Part shown: one piece after another, positions 14,501-29,500 of the stretch
Numbering within the stretch: position 1 is the first letter of the stretch
How the letters are laid out: the number at the start of each line of letters is the position of its first letter
Assembly (NCBI GenBank): GCA_964017185.1
Contig: OZ024869.1
Location: forward strand, 52,478,761-52,542,760
DNA length: 64,000 bases
Direction: 5' to 3'
Source of the DNA: Rugalucina vietnamica
Lineage: Eukaryota; Mollusca; Bivalvia; Lucinida; Lucinidae
The notes under the pieces: model-generated
Told to the model about the DNA's origin: nothing
The model's input: only the letters and a program-made list of their open reading frames with translations
Database searches by the model: none
Made by a program: the position numbers and the translations under genes

Positions 14501-17500
14501 GCGCCTTTGTTTTTGCTACTCGGATAGTACAATTCCTTTTCTACTTATATCCAAAATTTCAAGCTTCTAGCTTTTTTCTGCAACTGAACTAGCCCGTTGG
14601 TGTTAGACCTGGTCGGAAACCACAAAGACCGTTTTTCAAATTGCAACACCCACAGATGCCTGTTATTAAGCTGTCATTTGATCAGTGCAATCAAAAATCT
14701 ATACAAACCTGCAATAACAATTGCAATTCTAGAATCAATTAACTTAATGCAATGCAGGAATAACAATATGCAGATTGGGCATCTAGTCAGCACTTATTTA
14801 TGAGCCACGGCAACAGAAGATGGCTTTGGATTTAGGAAGAAGAGGAACTGTACTATCCTTGTAGCGAAAACAAAGACGCTGATCAGCTGTGCAGTTACTG
14901 CACAGCTGATCTGCGCCTCTGTTTTCGCATAGGCAAAAATCTGGTTTTCTCATGACGTGGTTCATATTACGTTTCAATTGATTTGATGCTTCACACCAAC
15001 TGTAAACAGCCAAGGTCATGTCTAGATGGCAAATATTCCACTTTGGGCTGATTACCAGTTCTTATTGCAAATTCATTTGTCACTAACAATTGTTCTTCCT
15101 GGAACAGTAGAAATTTTTTCTTGATCAAGTCTTTACAAAAACTATATACTGAATGTGAATAGAACACACTTCTGAGCTACTATGCCTACATTTTGTTCGA
15201 TAGTATTGTGGCTTAATATCACAGTCAACAATTCTTTAGTCATGTGATGGAGCTACCGCTTTGTGTATTACATGTGATCAGTACTATGAGTAATGTGTCT
15301 TGTTCAAGGACACAAACCATCAGCACCAGTGGAGATCAAACCCTGGACCTCTCAATTCAGACTGATGCCCTAACCACTAGGTCACCACACTCAACATCTT
15401 TAGTGAGAATTTTTCTTGTATCTGTGCTTGCTTCTTTTATACAGTTATAGTCATGTATGGTTGTGTCATTTCGTGAAGTAGTCATCACTCTCTGAGCACA
15501 AAGCCAGTTTTAAATGAGTCTTTCTTTAGGACACAAGATGGCACTTTTGTATATTCCGAACCCCACAAAATCTTCATCCAGAGTTTGACACACTATTTCC
15601 TGAGCCACCATGCTCTCCAGTGCATTAGTACGAAAACTTGCCCATGCAATATAGTACAGAGATTTTTTCGGATGAAAAAATTGTAAATTTCATTGAATTT
15701 TTTTTTTGGTAACATTTTCGCTCAAAACATACATTGTGGTTACACAAAAATAGGTATACCCCTGGAAACCCGAGTTTTTCTACATAAAAGTGGGGTTCAA
15801 GGGGGTATTCATAACACGGACTTGTTATCCTGATGAGTGTAACAAAGAACTTATTGCTCATGCTCAGTAGTGTTGAACTTGAAAGCAATATAATACCAAG
15901 GACTTGTTGCAAATTAGCAATATAAGGATCTGGCGAGTGTAAGAACATCTAACAACAAGGAACGTATTGGCATTAAGACAGCTCTATGTTTTGGTCTAGT
16001 TGCAAATATGGTTTATGTGCTGGCCCATATTACACAAGGACCAATTCTGGAGTAGGAATTCAAATCGAGTAGAAAATTTCATTCAGAACAATTTATTTAA
16101 CAGATCTGCCATTTTGACTACTGCATAGAAAATAGAAAAATAGAAAATCAACTGAAAATAACAAATCACATTATCTATCTTACAAAAGCACATACAGCAC
16201 ATGAAGTATTATTTAACTACATGTATCTATCACCTATGGTCACTTTAAACCATACTGTACAAAAAAAAATTGTAAGTACTTTGCTCAATCTACTTGAAAG
16301 CTTTTTTAATCATGATCTATAAAATATTCTGTTTTAGTATTTTAGTGGATGAACATAAAAAACGAGAAATTATGAGCATAATACCGGTCAGCCTCATCAT
16401 AACGCTATCTCTTTTGGGGTCCATAGAAACAGACCGTGTTCTAAATGAACCATCTTATAATGAGGTTACTTACAATAGACATAATAGCAAAATAATCAAT
16501 TTGGGAGCCATGACATGGTTGTGTTATACTGAAAACCACATTACAGTGAGGCGTGTTATAATGGGGTTAAACTGTACTCTTACATTGCAAATGAACCCAC
16601 TTAGTTCCAGCCATAAACATGTTACTTTCAAAACCTGAAACTGAGCTCAACTTCATTCCTTGATGTGTTACATTATAATTTGCATGAAGGTTATCAAAAA
16701 ATCATTATATATGGGCAGGCACAAAATTCTAGTAGTTTTTCTAAGCTTAAAGTTGCATTTTGAAAATGGCTATATATTGACAATCAAATTACAGCGCTAA
16801 TGTTTTCTTAGCATTCACGATTTTAAGAATTGGAAAAAACTATATGGATGCATATATCAAGCTCTATCACCACATGGAGAATCACAGAATTAAATCAACA
16901 TTATCTGAGCATGTGCGTGAGAAAACCAACAATTTGGGTTTCTGACCAGGTCTGACACAAACGGGCCTGTACAGGCTAGAAGCTTGAAATTTCGGACTTA
17001 AGAAGAAGATAAATTGTACTATCCGTGTAGTCAAAACAAAGACGCTGATCAGCTGTGAAGTTGCTGCACAGCTGATCAGTGTCTTTGTTTTCGCATATGC
17101 AGATTGTTGGTTTTCCCATGCAGCGGCTCATTTAGAAATATTTTCTGCTTTCCAGTAATCGCTCATATTTCTATACAGCTCCCAACTATAGCATGTTCAT
17201 TTGATTATTTTTATATATCATCCCTGTCAACACAATCTCAGTCATGTCAGGATTAAGGCACCACATCTTGGGTAACCAATCAATAGTTATTAGCAAAGGG
17301 AGTTAATATTTGAGCCGCCTCATGGGAAAACCAACAATCTGCATAGGCGAAAACAAAGACGCAGATCAGCTTCGCGGTAACCGCGAAGCTGATCAGCGCC
17401 TTTGTTTTCGCTACTCGGATAGTACAATTCCTCTTCTACTTAAATCCGAAATTTCAAGCTTCTAGCTCTTTTCTGTGCTTGTACAGGTTGGTTTGTGTCG

Positions 17501-20500
17501 GACCTGGTCGGAAACCACATTGTTGGTTTTCCCACGAGGCGGCTCATTTCTTGCTCAATGACACAAATCTCCAACCTTTCCATCTGGAGCCCGCCGCTAG
17601 ACCTCTGTGTTCCCAAGTAAGCAATAGAGAAAAAGTGTGCATATTGTGCATTTGGTCATGCATAGCATTACATCATATACAGTCAAGGACCAAAAGCATT
17701 TCCACAATGTCGGGAACTCCATAGACTTACATGTATTTTCATGATTGCAAGAAAAATTATCCTGCGTCTTCTGTTTAACATATTTGCATGGTTTTGGTGT
17801 TATTTGAAGGCTAAATAAATAAAGCAATAAACAAAGGTGATTTGGTGAAGTTTAAACATTGCATTTTCTATATACAACAGTTTGAAATTTTAGGAAATTT
17901 TGAAAAAGTCAATTTCCCATTGACGTCAATGGTGACGTTGCCCAAAAATTGTCAAAATAAATACCATGTCTTGCTTTAAAATGCATGCACGGAATTGATT
18001 GAAAGTATCCTGTTTATTGCATTATGTGTTCACCTTTCAAATGACACCAAAATCATGAAAATATGTTGACCAAGAGAGACAGGATAAATTTTCTTGTAAA
18101 CATGAAAATACACGTAGGTCTATGGAGCTTTTGACGTTGTGGAAATACTTTTGGTCCTTGACTGCACATCACATTAAATCATCATCATCATGTTGTGTTA
18201 AATGTTTGGCACAGTATATTTAAAGCAAGATGATAGATTCTGTTAGATCATGATTATATGGTGATTTGACACGTTTTCATGAATCATTGTGTTAAAAATT
18301 ATTAATATACACCATGTACATGTATATGATTATATATGTAATATATATGAGCCCTGTAGAGAAAAAACCTGTTTTATGACTATGCTGTACAACCACAGAT
18401 GATGACTAGACTTGGAATTTATTTTTTGTCTTGTTATGTCCCAATAATTGAGCCGCCTCGTGGGAAAACCAACAATGTGGTTTCCGAACAGGTCCGACAC
18501 AAACTGGGCTGTACAGCTACAAAAGCAGGCTAGAAGAATGAAATTTCGTATTTAGGAAGTAGAGGGATTGTACTATCCGTGTAGCGAAAACAAAGGCGCT
18601 GATCAGCTTCGCGGTTACCGCGAAGCTGATCTGCGTCTTTGTTTTCGCCTATGCAGATGGTTGGTTTTCCCATGGGGTGGCTCAATTGTCTAGTCTTGTC
18701 AGGAACACAGCCATTGCTTCCCAGTTTTGAACCAGTGCAATGGAGACTTAATGTGTCTCGGTCACAGACTTGAGAAAAGAGCACATATTTACTGCACAAC
18801 ATCTGCGCCTACATTAGGATATGAGCCGCCTCATGGGAAAACCAACAATCTGCATAGGCGAAAACAAAGACGCAGATCAGCTTCGCGGTAACCGCGAAGC
18901 TGATCAGCGCCTTTGTTTTCGCTACTCGGATAGTACAATTCCTCTACTACTTAAATCCAAAATTTCAAGCTTCTAGCTCTTTTCTGTGCTTGTACAGGCC
19001 GGTTTGTGTTGGACCTATTCGGAAACCACATTGTTGGTTTTCCCACGAGGCGGCTCATATAATGCAAAATCATAGAGTAATTCAAATGATGCTATCAGTG
19101 CTATTGTCCGAGTCATTTGCATACCATCACATGAAAAACCCTGCTGTCCTCCGTGTACATGTATATGGTCAACGGTTGTAAAATATGATACTAGTGATTT
19201 TGCTGTCGACCGAGACATGATACGACTGTCGATATACTTCGATAGCAGGGTTTTGCATGTAATGGTTGACAAACAACTTGGATGACAGTACAGGTAGCAT
19301 CGTTTGAATCAACTCCGTGAAAATTCAAGTTTTCTCATCTTAAGCATATGCTATGCATTCAAACCTTTAATTTAATTTTGAATCCACCAAAGAAGCATAT
19401 ATATTTATACAACCCACAACTAACAGAGCTCCAGAGGTGAAGTTTACAAATTTTGATTAACAAGATCTTTAATTAGCATATGATTTAAGTGGATGCAAAT
19501 AACATTGCAAATCAGCCTGTGTATCTGCAGTCGCATATTTCCTTATCTTAGAATAACAACCAAATATTCTACCAATTGGTGTGACTGGTTTGAAGAAAGA
19601 GAAGACATTCCATCATTGACAAAGATGGCTCATCTGACAGGTCACCTAATCTGGAGCTCTGTTAGTCTGTAAAGTGTGCAATACTACAACCATTGTTGAT
19701 ACAATTCCATACATCAGTTCTGATACACACCTTCAACTGGAAGAACAAATAAGATGCACATTATGAAGGTGATTATAAGAACTTTAAGTTTGGGGTTGCT
19801 TGATTACTATTCATCATAAATAAGATCACGAAGATTCAATTTAATGAGGTCATACTAGCATAAACAATTCAGACTTTCATGGAGAAATAAGATCAACTAT
19901 CTAACGAGCCGTCGACCCAGAAAACCAACAATCTGCATATGCGAAAACAAAGACGCAGATCAGCATCGCAGTAACTGCGAAGCTGATCAGCGCCTTTGTT
20001 TTCGCTACATGGATTGTACAAATCCTCGACTTTCTGAATCCATAATTTCCATTCTCTAGCCATCTTTGGTGCTTGTACAGCCCGGTTTGTGTCGGGCCTG
20101 TTCGGAAACCACAATGATGGTTTTCCCACGTGAAGGCTCAAATGCGCTTCTTATTTGTTCTTCTGATACACTAACTCTGTATCTGCCACCATCACCTCCT
20201 GCATATACAATGAATAGTGTGTTCTGTGCTTAATACAGTGTCATTTAACCTGGTTTTGTTGTTCTGTGTGCAGGTCTCTTAAGGCACCAACATATTCCTC
20301 CCTTTGCAGCTTTTCTCGCCGACTGTATTTCGACTCTAATTGATCCCTCAGAACTTTCACAGCTCGCTTATGTTGCTTTTCGACCTCCTCCAACATCAGT
20401 TCTAGACGGCCGATTTGTTGATCTGAGATAGAACTATCTGAACAAACTGATCTAGTATCATCCTGACTTTCTGCCATTTCAGACTTTTGCTTTTTCTGTT

Positions 20501-23500
20501 TCTCGCGTAACTCATCCAACAGTTTGTTTTTCTCAAAACCAAGATTTTCTTCGCGATCACGAAATTTTGACTCTATTTCAAGCAATTCTTCTTCTAAGAG
20601 TCTCTTTTGTTTCATCAGATTTCTTTCATTTAGATCTTTTTGATAAACCACTTCTTCAAACTGCTTTTGAAGCATCTTTTGTTTTTCTAAAGATACTCTT
20701 GTTTTATTCAATTCTTTCTCTAGATCAGCTTTTTCTTGCAGTTTTGCAGACAAAATTTCTTTTTCTCTGCGCAGAGAGTCTTCAATTATTGACTTTTCTC
20801 CTAACGTAATTGATAACTTGCTATTTTCTTGTTCCCTGTCCTTTATCTGATCTAGCAATTCTTCACGCTGCTTTTGAAGCAGGGCCAACTGTCTACCAAA
20901 GACTTCTTCAACCTCTTCAATACCAGAAGTATTTCTAGCAAGCCTTTCTCTTAAATCTAATACAATTTGCTCTTGCTCTCTGATACGATTCAACCACCTT
21001 TCATTTTCAATTCTTAGTATGTTATTCTCTCTTCTCAGTAAAGCAATATCTTGCCTAGCCCTAACCAAATCTGTGGATAAAGTATTTTCTATGCCCATAT
21101 CACCTTTCTCATCTATCACATGAGCTTTTCTTAATTTCATACTTTCTGCTGATGCCTTTTCTCTTTCAAGAGCTTCAGTTAGTAAAGCAGTTTCTTGTGC
21201 ATAAATTGCTTTTGTTTCATGGAAATCTTTTCTTAGTTTTGCAATTTCATCAACAAGTTCAAATTGTTTCAATTCAAGAGCATAATGCCCATCTTCATCT
21301 GCTGGCAACCCAGACCTAATCCTGTCAGAACTACTAAAACTGTCTCTTACAGAAGACATGGAATCAATATCTGAATGTACTGAACTCCTAAATGGGTCTT
21401 TACTGTCTTTATCAAGTTCTGCTAGAAACTTTGTTTCTGATAGTGTACTATTATTTGAATCGTCAAGGTCCACATGTTCTGAACTTGGATCAAGCAAATT
21501 TCTTTCTTTCCTTCCGTGCTTACTTTCATTACTCATCACATCATGTGCCTTGTCTGAGTGACTATGTTTTCTACCAAACTCATGGAATGATAATTTTCTT
21601 TGAGAAAATGCCTTAGAAGTCATAGGTTCTCCAGAACTTGCCCTTGGCCTTGGTGTTGATACAAGATCTGGCAATCCACCATCTACCGGTATGTTTAATA
21701 AATGTTCCTCTAACTTCTTAACATAATTATCTTTCTCTTTAATGTCACTTTTAAGAAGTTCAATACTTGTTTTTAAATCTTCCATCTCCTCAAGATCTTC
21801 AATTGTCAGTTCTCGACTTTTATCACATTCACTTAAATCAACTCCATTTTCTAGAAGCTCTCTTAATGTTTGGAGTTCATCTTCCAAGCATTTCTTAGAT
21901 TCAACTAAAGTATCAACTTCAATTTTTAAGTCATTGTACATTTCAAGCAATTCAGCTTTTTCTTTCTCATGTGCTTCTCTGTTATATGTAATAAGTACAT
22001 TCAAGTCAACCTTCTCCTTTTCAAGACTCTGTACCTTTACAGAAAGTGACTTAATTTCTTGCTTAGATGCTTCATAACTAGCCTGCCATTCATTCTCAGT
22101 AACCAACTTCTCATCATAATCTCTCTTTGAGGTCATGCTCAGACTTTCAACAACAGTTTTGTGAATTTGATCAGAGCTATTTCTGTGGCATTCTTCAGAA
22201 GTTTCTGTCTGAGATTCAGCATGTAACTTTTCTATTTGTCTTACAATAGTCTGTGTAAGTTGTGCATTTAATTGCTTGTTTTCCTGAGATAAGCATTCAA
22301 ACTTTGAATTCATTTCTTTCTTTTCTTGTTCTAGTTGTTCTAGTTGTGAAGCCAATTCATTTATCGCCCATTCATTTTCTTCATTAATCTCTTTTGATTT
22401 CCTTAACTCATCTTTTAAGCTATCCCTATCAGATTTGAGCAAATTTGACTCCTGAACATGGCTATTTTGCACTAAATCAGGCCCAATTTGTGTAGATTTT
22501 TCAAGTTTTTCAGCATTATTTACATTTGAGCTTTCATCTTTTTCAGTTTCTTGTCTTGCTTTACTACCAATTGTTTGTTCCTTTAAATCTAATTCTTCTT
22601 GTTTTTCACAAAGCAATGTTTCAAAATGATCCAATTTACCTTGCTGATCTTTAATTAAATCTCTGCAACATTTAAGTTCATTTGAAATCACATTATTTGC
22701 TGCTTCAGCCTGTTCACAGCATACCTTTAATGATAATTTCTCTGCTTCAAGAGCTTTACTTTGTTCAATAAGGCACTCATTTTCACTCATGTTTTCTGAT
22801 ATTGTTTCTTTCAATTTATTGACTACTGACTTTAAATGTTGCACTTCAGCATAAAGTTCTTTATTTTCATTCACTTTCAAATCAAGCTTTTCAATTATTG
22901 ATTCAGTGTCTCTGTTAATCTGATCAATCTGAAGTTTCAGCTCATGTGCCTTCTCATGCAAGGATGTATTTACATCCTCCAATGTCTTTATCTTTTCATT
23001 CAGATGTTCCTTGTCCAAATTACATGTGCTCTCTTGATGTTCAAGTTTATTTGTTAATTCTTCGTTTTCACTGATTAAAACATCATTCTTTTGTTCTATG
23101 GATTTCAGTTTTGACGATGTTTCTTTTAACTCAGTTTCATTGCGACTTGCATGATCTTTCATTTGTTTACTTTGTTTTTCCAGCTCATGCTTTTCTTTTT
23201 CTAATTCAGTAATGTGGCATGACCCTAAAGAAAGTTTCTGTTCTAGCTCGGTTACTGTAGCACTCATTTCATTGATTTTCTTTTCAAATTCTTCTTTAAG
23301 GGCTTCAAATTTTATTTCCCACTGATTCCTATCATACAAAGCTTTATCTTTTTCATTTCTGATGAAAACTGTTTCATTTTCTTGTGCTTCAAGTTTGTCT
23401 TTGAGGTCTGAGACTGTTTTGCTTAGTGTATCTTTCTGCAACCCAAGCTCTGAAATCATGTTAGTTAATTTTTGTTCTTCTTTACACATCTCTTCCTGCC

Positions 23501-26500
23501 TTGATTTTATCACTTTGTACTCCAGTTTTATGTCTTCAGTCTGTTTTTCTAAGCTCAACTGTTTTAGGAAGGCTGCTTCTGCTTCAACTTTTAAGTCCCT
23601 AATTTCAAGCACATACCTTTCATTTTGTTTAGCTGACGTTTCCAGTTCTTCGCAATATTTAACATTTTCCTCTTTCACTGCTTTTAATTCATGGCTTACT
23701 TGTTCTTCATCTTGTTTACATTGATTTCTTATACACTCAAGCTCATCATATAAAGCCTGTTTTTCTTGTTTTGAGGAGTGAAGCTGGTCTTTCAGATCTT
23801 GCACTTTCAATTCATTTTCAACAGAATAGGCTTTCATTCTGCTCATCTGTTCCATCAATTCTCTGTTTTCATTTTCTGAATCTAATACTTTATTCAAAGC
23901 GGAAGTTACTTTTTGTTTCAGTACCTCATTTGCAGTTTTGGCAGCTGTAATATTTGTTTCATACTCTTTTTCTTGATGTTCTAACTTAAGCTGCAACTCA
24001 TTTTCAGTTTCATCTAATCTGTCTTTCTCTTGACATAACTGATGCACTACTTGCTCTTGCTTGTTTAATTCAGCTGTTAACTGAGACTTTGAATTGTTCA
24101 AGACTTCCTTTTCTGTTTCAGCTTCTGACAATGCAGCACTTAATGCCAGTAATTCTTTTTCAAGATTTTGCATTTTTGAAAGTTCTAATTGTAAAGCATT
24201 ACTATTTACTTTCATATGTTGAATTTCATTTTGGGAACTAGCATTAACCAGTGAAAGAGATTCATTTTCCTTCCTAAGCTTTATAATCTGTAAGTCTAAA
24301 CTTTCTTTCAAAAATGCAATCTTTTCTAACTCTGTCTGATTTTCACTATTTTGGCACTGCAAAGTCTTAAATTCTTCTGTTTGTTTGGCTAGAGTTTGCT
24401 GCAAGAGTTCAGTTTCTCTACTTTGTTCTCTCAGATTTTCATTTTCTATTTTCATAGCACTGATCTCCATTTCTAAATGTTGAATGTGACTATTTAGTTC
24501 TGGAATTTCAGTAACTGCTTGAGATTCACTAAAATCATGAGCTGTATTTTCAAAATTCTCAAAGACAGGATCAACTGCATTTTCTTGGTTCAGTCTGATG
24601 GGATTTGTTCCAGGGCAAATAGAATTCAGTATATCAAAAATGGTATTTTCATAGCTCTGTCTTTCTTCTGAAACTGGTGGTGGATTCATGGATATGTTTT
24701 CTAAGATGTCTCCAGAATCATGTTTCACAAATATACTCAGACTTCCATCAGCAGCTGAATGTGCATCATATGACTTGACATCCGACTTCCTATTTCCGAT
24801 GTATTCACCTGGTCCCTGAAATTCTGGCTGCATAGATGTTTCTACTTTTCTAAGTGGAACAATTTCTGGTTCTGTAATTTCTTTCAAATCTTCATTGCTA
24901 TGAGAGTATGACTGAAAATTGAAATTCAAGTCCATTAATTGCCTATTAGTTTTCTTCTTAGTTATTGGTACTTCTTCAAAGAAATCACCTCTGTCTTCCC
25001 CTGTCAGTTTTTCGTTACTTGAATCATCTAGTACAAGAGATGATGTTGCACCGGGAGCATTTTCCTCCATAGGAGACATTTCCTTGATAAACTTGTCCTG
25101 TTCAATCCTTAATATTCCCTTATTAGGAAACTCAAAAGTTTCTATTCTTTCTAGGGGAAGTATTTCTGTGACACTACTTCTGTCAGTTTCACTGAAAACT
25201 TCATCTAGTACAGTATCAAATCCAGACAGACCTGGCAAGTCTAAAGAACCTACTTTGTCATACTTGATTTCAACATTCTGAACAAGTAATCTGTCCACTT
25301 CAGTGTCATTTTGAACTTTCTTTTGCAAATCAGAATTATCAGATATTCTGACAATTTTAACCCTTGAGTCTGACAGACACCTGTCTCTGAATGCAGGCTC
25401 ATCATCATCACTCAGTTCATTTTCAGACATATGTCGTCTTATCACAGATCTAGCATATTTACATTCATCAAATGGGTGGACATTTTTGTCTGTAACTCCT
25501 TTACCAGATTCAGAATGAAAGGATTCAAACTGATCATAGTCAATGGTTACTGAACCTTCTGAAAAGTCTTCTCTTTCACTATCTGATTCATTTTCCGAAA
25601 AGTGTCCCTCTATATCTCGACTTCTTCTTGAAGGTCTATGGGAATGTTTCTTTATTTCCACTGTTTTTAAGTCACCTGATTCTTTATTCCAGTTTATGGA
25701 CTCTTTAATAAGTTGTTCAATAATGTTTTCATTCAGTTCGTCTCTTTGTTTAGAGTCAGTTACATCTTCAACTACAAACTGATCATGTCTGTCATTAACT
25801 GTATTTTCAGACTCACTGCAAGGTACTCTCGGGGAATGTTCAAGATGAATAGAAGTTATTCTTTGAATCATTGGAATTTCTGGGTCAGTATTTTCAACAA
25901 ATCTATCCATACTTGAATCAAATTCACCAGCAATGTTTTCCTGACTAGTGTCACCTCTTTCAGTATCAGAAATAACTGCTCTAGGTGTCGATGCAGAAGA
26001 CCCTGTGAATGAAGAATCACCCCTTTTGGCATTGAGGAATTTGTTTATCCTTTCAACAAACAGTTCATATCTCCTTCTAACGATTCTACAATCTGACTTG
26101 CTGCAAAATGCATCGGAATCCAGACTTCCCCTCAGACTTTTTTCGTCCACACTTGAATTTAGACTTCCAAATGACAGATCAGGGGAAATTTCCCAATCCA
26201 GCCAACTGGGCAAACCCTGACCAGCTGCTAACTCAGGAGTTTCTGGGGCTGAGTTACCTTCCATGATGTTTTGAAGGTCAAGGTGAAGTGTGTGTAGTTG
26301 TAGACTGTAGGTGTCGGCTCTTCGCAACAAAGCATCACGCGCAGTAGCTAGGTCCTGAAAGTATACATAGCATAAGAAGATTTGTAAATATTGTGACCCA
26401 ACTTTTTTAATCACTATTAAATTTCATGATTTTGTTGCCATGCACATTTTCATGACCATATATTTTCATAGACTGAAAAACTGACTTATGCAAGAATCAA

Positions 26501-29500
26501 ACACCACAACATCTGAGCCATCTCGTGAGAAAACCAACAATGTGGTTTCCAAACTGGTCTGACACAAATCAGGCTGTACAGTTACAGAAACAGGCTAGAA
26601 GCTTGAAATTTCGGATTTGAGAAGAAGAGGAATTGTACTATCCCTGTAGCACAAACAAAGGTGCTAATCAGCTTCACAAGCGGCCCTCGTGGCCGAGCGG
26701 TTAAGAGCGCTGTTTCTTAATCACTCGATCATCTCACCGCTGTGTCTGGTGTGGGTTCCAGCCCCGCTCTGGCCACATGTGAGACAAGCCAAGTTCTGCT
26801 TGCGGGTGTGCCAGGTATTTTTTCTCGGAGCTCTCCCATTTTCGCCCACCTACTGATTGGCCAGTCTCATATGAGCTGAAATAATCTTGAAAAGGACGTA
26901 AAACTGAATTGAAAAAAAATAAGAGCTGTTGCAGGAAAGCGTAGCTCGCCTGACGTGCTTTGCCACTACATCTGTTAAAATGACCCATGACCTTGACCTC
27001 GAGGTCACTCAGGTGGGTCATGATGGTACAACATAAAACTTCAGACCAATGCAAAGTATCAACTTGATCAATCTACATGTTCAAGAGATATAGACTTATA
27101 AAAATATTAACCAAAACTTAAACACAAAACTTCCAAGTCCGTGACCCTGACCTCAAGGTCATCCAGGTGAGTTGTGATGTACAGCATAAAACCTGAGACC
27201 AATATCCATCAACATGGTCAAGAGATTTAGACTTTAACCAAAAAATTTAACACAAAATTTCTAAGTCTGTGACCTTGACCTCAAGGTCACCCAGGGTAGT
27301 CATGATGGTACTGCATAAAACTTCAGACCAATATCTACCAACATGCAAAGTATCAACGCGATCAATCAACATGGTCAAGAGATATAGACTTACAAAAACT
27401 TAAATCAAAAACTTAAACACAAAATTTCTAAGTCTGTGACCTTGAACTCAAGGTCACCGAGAGTGGGTCATGATGGTACTGCATAAAACTTCAGACCAAT
27501 ATCTAGCAACATGCAAAGTATCAACTCAATCCATGAATATGGTGAAGAGACATAGACTTACAAAAACTTTGACCAAAAACTTAAACACAAAATTTCTAAG
27601 TCCGTGACCTTGACCTCAAGGTCACCCAGGATGGGTCATGATGGTACTGCGTAAACCTTCAGACCAATATCTAGCAACATGCAAAGTATCAACTCAATCT
27701 ATCAATATGGTCAAGAGATATAGACTTACGAAAACTTTAACCAAAAACTTAAACACAAAATTTCTAAGTCCGTGACCTCAAGGTCACCCAGGGTGGGTCA
27801 TGATGGTACTGCGTAAAACTTCAGACCAATATCTAGCAACATGCAAAGTATCAACTCAATCTATCAATATGGTCAAGAGATATAGACTTACAAAAACTTA
27901 AACCAAAAACTTAAACACAAAATTTCTAAGTCTGTGACCTTGACCTCAGGGTCACCCAGGGTGGGTCATGATGGTACTGTGTAAAACTTCAGACCAATAT
28001 CTAGCAACATGCAAAGTATCAACTTGATCCATAAACATGGTCAAGAGATATAGACTTATAAAAAAACTTTAACCGAAAGTGTGACACTGACGTACACCTA
28101 AACGTAAACGTAAACGGGGACGACCGAGGCGACTACAATAGCTCTATGCACTTCGTGCAGGCGAGCTAATAATAATCAGCTTCGTGGCTAACTGCGAAGC
28201 TGATCTGTGTCTTTGTTTTCGCATATGCAGATTGCTGGTTTTCTTATGAGGCGGCTCATTTTTATAACACTATTGTTGGAGTCCAAGCCAGTTTCCGTGT
28301 TAGCAAATGGCCAATGGATCCAGCAATGTATGATCCATGTTGTTTCCAAAATGGCACCGGTTCAAGGTAAGCGAGGCTTCATGCTTGCTACTTGAGCCGC
28401 CTCATGGGAAAACCAACAATCTGCATATGCAAAAACAAAGACGCAGATCAGCTTCGCGGTAACCACGAAGCTGATCAGCGCCTTTGTTTTCGCTACCTGG
28501 ATAGTACAGTTCCTCTTCTACTTAAATCCGAAATTTCAAACTTCTAGCTCTTTTCTGTGACTGTACAGATCGTTTTGTGTCAGACCTGTTCGGAAACCAC
28601 ATTGTTGGTTTTCCCACGAGATGGCTCACTTGTTATTGCCACTGGGAAATACAAAGCAACTTCCAAAGGACAGATCTGGAGAAATTTCCTAATCCAGAAA
28701 TTGTCTCAACATTGTCATGCAAATTAACGAAGAATTCTGAATTCTTATAATCTGTATTCATTTGTATGTTAAAAGCAAAGCCTGACATTTTAGGGGCTCT
28801 AACATCACATCTGCATCAAAATGAACAGATTTATTTTGCAATTTGAACTTAGTCATTTTTCCGGCATTTTGTAAATGGAAGTGAATAGAAAGTGGGTACC
28901 TTGTGTGCGCAACTCCTCCTACAGTTTTATTCCGATTCTTTTTAAACTTTACAGATGTCTTGACCATGCTTTGAAGATGTGCATGTGGATATAATCCTCA
29001 GATGAATTTTTGACACATTTTTCGCAAATTGAACTTGGTTGTTTTTCGGATATTTTGACAATGTAGTGAATGGACAGTGGGTACAGTTTTATATTCCACA
29101 TCTTTTGAAACTTTACAGTTGTCTTGATTATGCTTTGAAGTTATGCATGTGGTCTGGATATAATCGTCAGATTAATTTTTATTAATTTTTTCGCAATTTG
29201 AACTTAGTCATTTTTTGGGCATTGACACTAAGAAAGAAAATTTGGATGCACATTATTCTCAGATTATACTTCTGTATTTAAACAATCAAGGCAGGGGACA
29301 TAAATTCTCTGAATTTGCTTGTTTATTTATTTTTTGGTTTATTTTTTAATTACTTTCTCTTTGCTTAGTGATTGCTTTGAGTGGCCTCATCCATTATGTA
29401 GAGGCTACACACTGCAAGCATCTGGAAATCTTTATTTGGTGCATGTGTTCGACAGCTAAATTGTAACTGGTTTCAAAGTGAGGAAGGCTGCAATGTGGAC

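Noticed and set aside
16294..16638. 114-codon plus-strand frame
   Set aside because: No domain, no splice context, and its 3' part overlaps a Tigger-like terminal sequence.
23362..25281. Two 120-codon plus-strand frames
   Set aside because: Antisense shadows of exon 6, with the same biased composition.
26680..26760. Functional tRNA gene
   Set aside because: A and B boxes are present, but the anticodon arm and acceptor stem do not fold, and the sequence continues into a SINE body with duplicated flanks.
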